Positions 60,466 to 64,000 of a stretch of DNA of 64,000 bases are shown one piece after another (positions within the stretch are counted from its first letter, which is position 1; the number at the start of each line of letters is the position of its first letter). The translations under genes and the position numbers were made by a program. The notes below the pieces were generated by a model. That model was not told where the DNA came from. It ran no database searches and was given only the letters and a program-made list of their open reading frames with translations. This DNA is from Phycisphaeraceae bacterium (lineage in GTDB: Bacteria > Planctomycetota > Phycisphaerae > Phycisphaerales > UBA1924), in assembly GCA_019636515.1 (NCBI GenBank), contig JAHBXI010000004.1, forward strand, positions 1 to 64,000. Reading direction: 5' to 3'.

Positions 60466-60819
60466 TCAGACCATTTCCTTGAGGCCCTTGAGGGGGCGGA
60501 TCTTGATGAGGGTCCGGGCCGGCTTGGCCTTGACGGTCATCATCTCGCCCGGCTTAAATGGGTTGGGCTTGGTGGCCGCCTTGGTCGCGGGCTTCTTGAT
60601 CGTCTTGATCCGCATCATGCCCGGCACCGCGAACTCGCCGCACCTGGTCAGGTCGGCGCCGATCATCGTGCCCATCACGTCAAAGACCTGCGAGACCTGC
60701 TTGCGGGTCACGCCGACGTGCTCGGCGATCGTCGAGAAGATCTCCCCCTTCGACCGGCGCTTCGCGGAGCCGGTGATTTTCGGGGCTTTCGGGGCGGACT
60801 TGGCTTTGCTCTTGGCCAT
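60466..60819 (-). CDS. HU-family DNA-binding protein with Lys-rich N-terminal tail
   Basis: 117 residues from ATG 60819-60817 with GGAG eight bases upstream. A basic, Ala/Pro-containing tail (1-25, AKSKAKSAPKAPKITG) precedes the HU-like helices (IFSTIAEHVGVTRKQVSQVF) and a beta-arm with FAVPGMMRIKTIKK and NPFKPGEMMTVKAKPA, the usual HU DNA-contacting segment. It probably binds and bends DNA as a nucleoid protein. It is divergent from the hydroxyacid dehydrogenase gene and ends at a strong terminator. Confidence 0.9.
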   Translation of the reverse strand: MAKSKAKSAPKAPKITGSAKRRSKGEIFSTIAEHVGVTRKQVSQVFDVMGTMIGADLTRCGEFAVPGMMRIKTIKKPATKAATKPNPFKPGEMMTVKAKPARTLIKIRPLKGLKEMV

Positions 60820-61006
60820 CGTTGAATCTCCAGAACGTCCGAATGGAGCGAGGATGCTTGGACGGGGTTGGTGTGCGTTCCGGTCTCCGCCGGATCGCGC
60901 CCGACTCGCTCCCGTGGATTATTCCGCGCTTCTCATCGGAGAAACACGTTGATTTGATTGAAACTCTCGCTTTTTTGCCTTGTTTTTGGAGGCCTACCCT
61001 CGGGCC

Positions 61007-61993
61007 ATGCTCACGCCGACGCCGATCGTTCTGCCTTCGCCGATGGTCCTGGTCACCCGAAGCGTCCCGGGCGAGGTCGCCGTTCCCGGGGCGATCGTCC
61101 GCGTTCTGGGTGACGACCGCCTCCCGCGGGACACCCTCCTGACGGCCATCGCCGGTGCTTCGGTCGTCGTGACCATGTACTTTGACCGGGTGGACGCGGC
61201 CTTCCTGGAAGCCGCAGGTCCTTCCCTGAAAGGGATTTGCAACTATGCCGTGGGGTACGACAACATCGACCTGGCGGCGTGCCGCGACCGCGGCGTGATG
61301 GTCGCCAACACCCCGCACGCGGTCACGGAGGGAACGGCCGACCTGGCGTGGGCGCTGATCCTGGCGGTTGCCCGTCGGGTGGTCGAAGCCGACCGATTCG
61401 CACGGTCGCCCGAGTACGCCGCCCGGGGTCCGCTGGGGATCACCGAGTTTCTGGGGGCGGACCTGACCGGGCGGACACTCCTGATTGTCGGTGCCGGCCG
61501 TATCGGTTATGCCACCGCGCTTCGGTCGATCGGCTGGGGGATGCGGGTCCTGTATACGGCCCGATCACGCCACCTGGACTTTGAACTGGCGCCGCTGGCG
61601 GCTCGGCGGGTCGAACTCAACGAGGGCCTCCGCGAAGCGGACGTGGTAAGCATCCATACCCCGCTGACCCCGCAGACCCGCCACCTGATCGACGCCGGGG
61701 CACTGGCCCTGATGAAACCCAGCGCGATCCTGATCAACACGTCGCGCGGCCCGGTCGTGGATGAGGCCGCCCTGGCCGCCGCCCTTCGGGATCGGCGGAT
61801 CTTCGGGGCCGGGCTTGACGTCTTTGAACGCGAGCCGGTCGTTCATCCCGACCTGATCGGGCTTGATGCCTGCACCCTCACCCCGCACATCGGCAGCGCC
61901 GAGGAGAAGTACCGCCGGATGATGACCGAAATGGTCGGCGAGAACGCCCGGGCGATGCTGGCCGGAACCCCGCCGCCCAACCGGATCGCCTGA
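61007..61993 (+). CDS. D-isomer-specific 2-hydroxyacid dehydrogenase (glyoxylate reductase-like)
   Basis: 328 residues from ATG 61007; a GGAGG lies 14 bases upstream. YAVGYDNIDL, the NAD(P)-binding TLLIVGAGRIGYATA, the catalytic Arg in INTSRGPVVDEAAL, Glu in DVFEREPVV and His in LTPHIGSA are all in place. The family reduces glyoxylate, hydroxypyruvate or related 2-oxoacids. The close agreement with GyaR-type sequences favours glyoxylate or hydroxypyruvate, but the substrate is inferred. It is convergent with the downstream membrane protein (15 bp). Confidence 0.92.
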   Translation: MLTPTPIVLPSPMVLVTRSVPGEVAVPGAIVRVLGDDRLPRDTLLTAIAGASVVVTMYFDRVDAAFLEAAGPSLKGICNYAVGYDNIDLAACRDRGVMVANTPHAVTEGTADLAWALILAVARRVVEADRFARSPEYAARGPLGITEFLGADLTGRTLLIVGAGRIGYATALRSIGWGMRVLYTARSRHLDFELAPLAARRVELNEGLREADVVSIHTPLTPQTRHLIDAGALALMKPSAILINTSRGPVVDEAALAAALRDRRIFGAGLDVFEREPVVHPDLIGLDACTLTPHIGSAEEKYRRMMTEMVGENARAMLAGTPPPNRIA

Positions 61994-62008
61994 ACCCCGG
62001 CACGGGGG

Positions 62009-62599
62009 TTAGCCCAGGATCGAGCCCCGCGGCCATAGCCAGGCGAAGACGCCGGCCGTCAGCAGGGCGTAGATCAGCCCGTCGATGACCTTGGTCATGG
62101 AGTATCGCCAGGTGTAGCCCATCCAGATGCTCTCGCACGCGGCCATGCCGGCATGCCCGAGCAGTGCCGCCCCTCCGACCACGCGGAAGACGTGAAGGTA
62201 CTCCGGAGAACCGACCATCGAGTTCATGGGCAGCGCCGCCGCGGCGACGTACGCCACCAGCGCCCCGACCACCACCAGGTTGATGAACCACAGCACCAAA
62301 CTCCGGGCAAAACTCGGTTGCCGGGGGGGGACCACCAGCGTCGCCCACGGGCCGTTGTTCCATTTTTCCATGAAGGCGGGGTCCTTCATGGCCGCCCCGT
62401 AGTTGGCGGTCCAGGGGAAGCAGTACACCCCCGGGGGAAACGGCGCTCGCCGCATCACTTCAAGGACACCGTCCTTGTCCGGGGGTTCGCCGTAGTCCTT
62501 CTTATGAAGCGGGGTCGCCATCCAGATCACCGACGATGCCATGAATACAACCACCGCCGACACGAGGATGGGAAGCCACAACTGGGTGATGAATTCCAT
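62009..62599 (-). CDS. Four-helix membrane protein of unknown function
   Basis: 196 residues from ATG 62599-62597 with AGGAG six bases upstream. Hydrophobic segments lie near residues 6-28 (LWLPILVSAVVVFMASSVIW), 101-124, 138-155 and 175-193. A soluble loop (FPPGVYCFPW, then DPAFMEKWNNGPWATL) joins the first two. There is no signature I can name. It is not a transporter type I recognise. Confidence 0.75.
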   Translation of the reverse strand: MEFITQLWLPILVSAVVVFMASSVIWMATPLHKKDYGEPPDKDGVLEVMRRAPFPPGVYCFPWTANYGAAMKDPAFMEKWNNGPWATLVVPPRQPSFARSLVLWFINLVVVGALVAYVAAAALPMNSMVGSPEYLHVFRVVGGAALLGHAGMAACESIWMGYTWRYSMTKVIDGLIYALLTAGVFAWLWPRGSILG

Positions 62600-62633
62600 G
62601 CGAGGCTCCTGGATCAAGGGTGCTGGTTCGACC

Positions 62634-62682
62634 TTCCCGAATCGAGGTTCCTGACTTGAAGTTCCCGATTCGAGATTCCTGG
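62634..62682. repeat. Pair of 21-bp imperfect direct repeats
   Basis: TTCCCGAATCGAGGTTCCTGA (62634-62654; quoted here as 21 bases split by function: TTCCCGAATC plus GAGGTTCCTGA) recurs at 62662-62682 with three changes. They sit 35 bp upstream of the membrane-protein start, between two divergent genes. Confidence 0.6.
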
Positions 62683-62864
62683 CCCGGGAATGACTTCGCC
62701 TACCCCGCGCCCGCCCTGCCATGCCGGGCACGCGATGCGGCCCGCGCCATGGTCCCCTCCAGTGTCTATCGGACACACGCGGCGGGACGGGTGAAGATCG
62801 GGGGTGTCGCGATCCACGGGCTGCACGAGCCACGCCCTCTCGCTCCCGCGAGGTACCATCCGTG

Positions 62865-63692
62865 ATGGCCACAACGACCGGCATGGCCGACACCGGGCTT
62901 CTTCTCGCCCGGGCCGGAGGTCCAATCGCCCACGACCTCGCGAAGCGCCTCACGCGGGTGGCGAGGGAAAAGGTCTCGGCCCGCGACGTCCACCGCCTGC
63001 GCTCGGGTTCTCGGCGACTCGCGGCGCTGTTCCATCACCTGCCGGGGCCGGGCGGCAGCGCCCGTCGGCGTCGAGTCCGATCGATGATCCGGCTCCTTCG
63101 ACGGCGGGCCGGGAAGGTCCGGGACTGCGATGTATCGCTGGAGATCGTCGAACGCGAATTGCCCGCCGGTGATGCCTCACGGGAGATCCGCCGCCGGCTC
63201 CGACGGCGTCGCGACCGGGCCGCCCGGAAACTCGTCGAGGCATCGGCCCTCCTGTTGTCACGCGAACTGCCCGCGCGACTGATCGCGGCGGTTGGCAAGA
63301 AAACCATACCTCAATCGCGGGCTCATGCGGCCCTGGAGCGCTGCCGTCGCCGGGTTGTCGCTCTTGCACGCCGGGTCGTGGATAAACCCGACCACGCGGA
63401 TCGACTCCACAAACTACGCCTGGCCGTGAAGGGGCACCGCGACACCGCGGCGTTCCTGGTCGGAGTGGTCCCCGGCGCTGCGCCGGCGGCCGACCGCGCC
63501 AAGGCGCTTGCCGACCTCCTCGGCAAAGCCCAGGACCTCGCCGTCTTGTCGGACCTGCTCACCCGCGTGGCGCGAAGAGCCCGCGGGGATGCCAGGGAAG
63601 GCATCGTGATGCTCCAACGCCGATTGAATCGTCGGCTGAAAACGGCGCAGCGGCACGCGGCGTCGGCGCTCGGCGGCGCGGGCGGAGCCTGA
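62865..63692 (+). CDS. CHAD-domain protein
   Basis: 275 residues from ATG 62865. DVHRLRSGSRRLAALFHHLP, GKVRDCDVSLE and a second half with LHKLRLAVKGHRDTAAFL and GKAQDLAVLSDLL give the paired four-helix bundle of the CHAD domain, with the conserved HxLR-type histidines. CHAD proteins bind polyphosphate, often as basic, Arg-rich proteins, and this one is extremely Arg-rich. No CYTH partner is fused to it. It is cytoplasmic. Confidence 0.9.
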   Translation: MATTTGMADTGLLLARAGGPIAHDLAKRLTRVAREKVSARDVHRLRSGSRRLAALFHHLPGPGGSARRRRVRSMIRLLRRRAGKVRDCDVSLEIVERELPAGDASREIRRRLRRRRDRAARKLVEASALLLSRELPARLIAAVGKKTIPQSRAHAALERCRRRVVALARRVVDKPDHADRLHKLRLAVKGHRDTAAFLVGVVPGAAPAADRAKALADLLGKAQDLAVLSDLLTRVARRARGDAREGIVMLQRRLNRRLKTAQRHAASALGGAGGA

Positions 63693-63801
63693 CCCGGATG
63701 CGAACGAACGTTCAACCCCGCCGTCGGCCCACGAACCCTCGCCCCCTCGCCGTTTGCAGGCCCGTCGCGCCGGAAACCCCCTCCCTGACGAAGAGGAGAA
63801 T

Positions 63802-64000
<199 letters not shown>

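Noticed and set aside
60255..60482. Small plus-strand protein between tRNA-Ser and the HU gene
   Set aside because: It runs through the HU terminator and into the HU gene antisense, with no ribosome-binding site or known motif.

Overview
The window is high-GC bacterial DNA, dense in genes and mostly read from the minus strand. Several traits point to Planctomycetota, probably a Phycisphaerae-like lineage: SUMF1-type domains fused to regulatory proteins, a PEP-CTERM-like sorted protein, amidohydrolases that have lost their metal ligands, an HU protein with a Lys/Pro-rich tail, and a giant haemagglutinin-type adhesin. This assignment is inferred from gene content; there is no rRNA or marker phylogeny here.

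Positions 1-38,400 hold a type VI secretion system (T6SS) locus, all read leftwards. In transcription order it runs: an unrecognised protein with a 15-bp repeat at its 5' end (36372-38390); a lipoprotein in the TssJ position; a giant pseudokinase with a membrane anchor and a SUMF1-like end; an FHA-less TagH-like protein; tssK, tssL and tssM; a giant TagF-like protein with a membrane anchor and a SUMF1-like end; a complete two-partner secretion pair (tpsB transporter, then an 11-kb tpsA adhesin gene); then tssA, tssB, tssC, hcp, tagJ/impE, tssE and the start of tssF at the left edge. TssG, ClpV, VgrG and PAAR are not in the window and may lie to the left. The adhesin stop codon is 19 bp from tssA, so a type V secretion pair sits inside a T6SS operon. 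This, with the paired SUMF1-tailed regulators, is the most novel part of the window.

Positions 38,618-43,849 encode a complete branched-chain amino-acid-type ABC transporter (livK, livH, livM, livG, livF), preceded by a leader with 15-bp tandem repeats. A cyclophilin, a one-domain asparaginase-like protein, two adjacent secreted amidohydrolase-family proteins and a small PEP-CTERM-like exported protein follow (44,235-52,289).

From 52,426 the strands alternate. This part has a UbiA-family prenyltransferase, two family-2 glycosyltransferases, an RpiA homologue with a substituted catalytic residue, an ALDH7-type dehydrogenase, a GH57 amylase-like hydrolase, tRNA-Ser(UGA), an HU-like protein with a clear terminator, a D-2-hydroxyacid dehydrogenase, a four-helix membrane protein, a CHAD-domain protein and the C-terminus of 4-hydroxyphenylpyruvate dioxygenase at the right edge.
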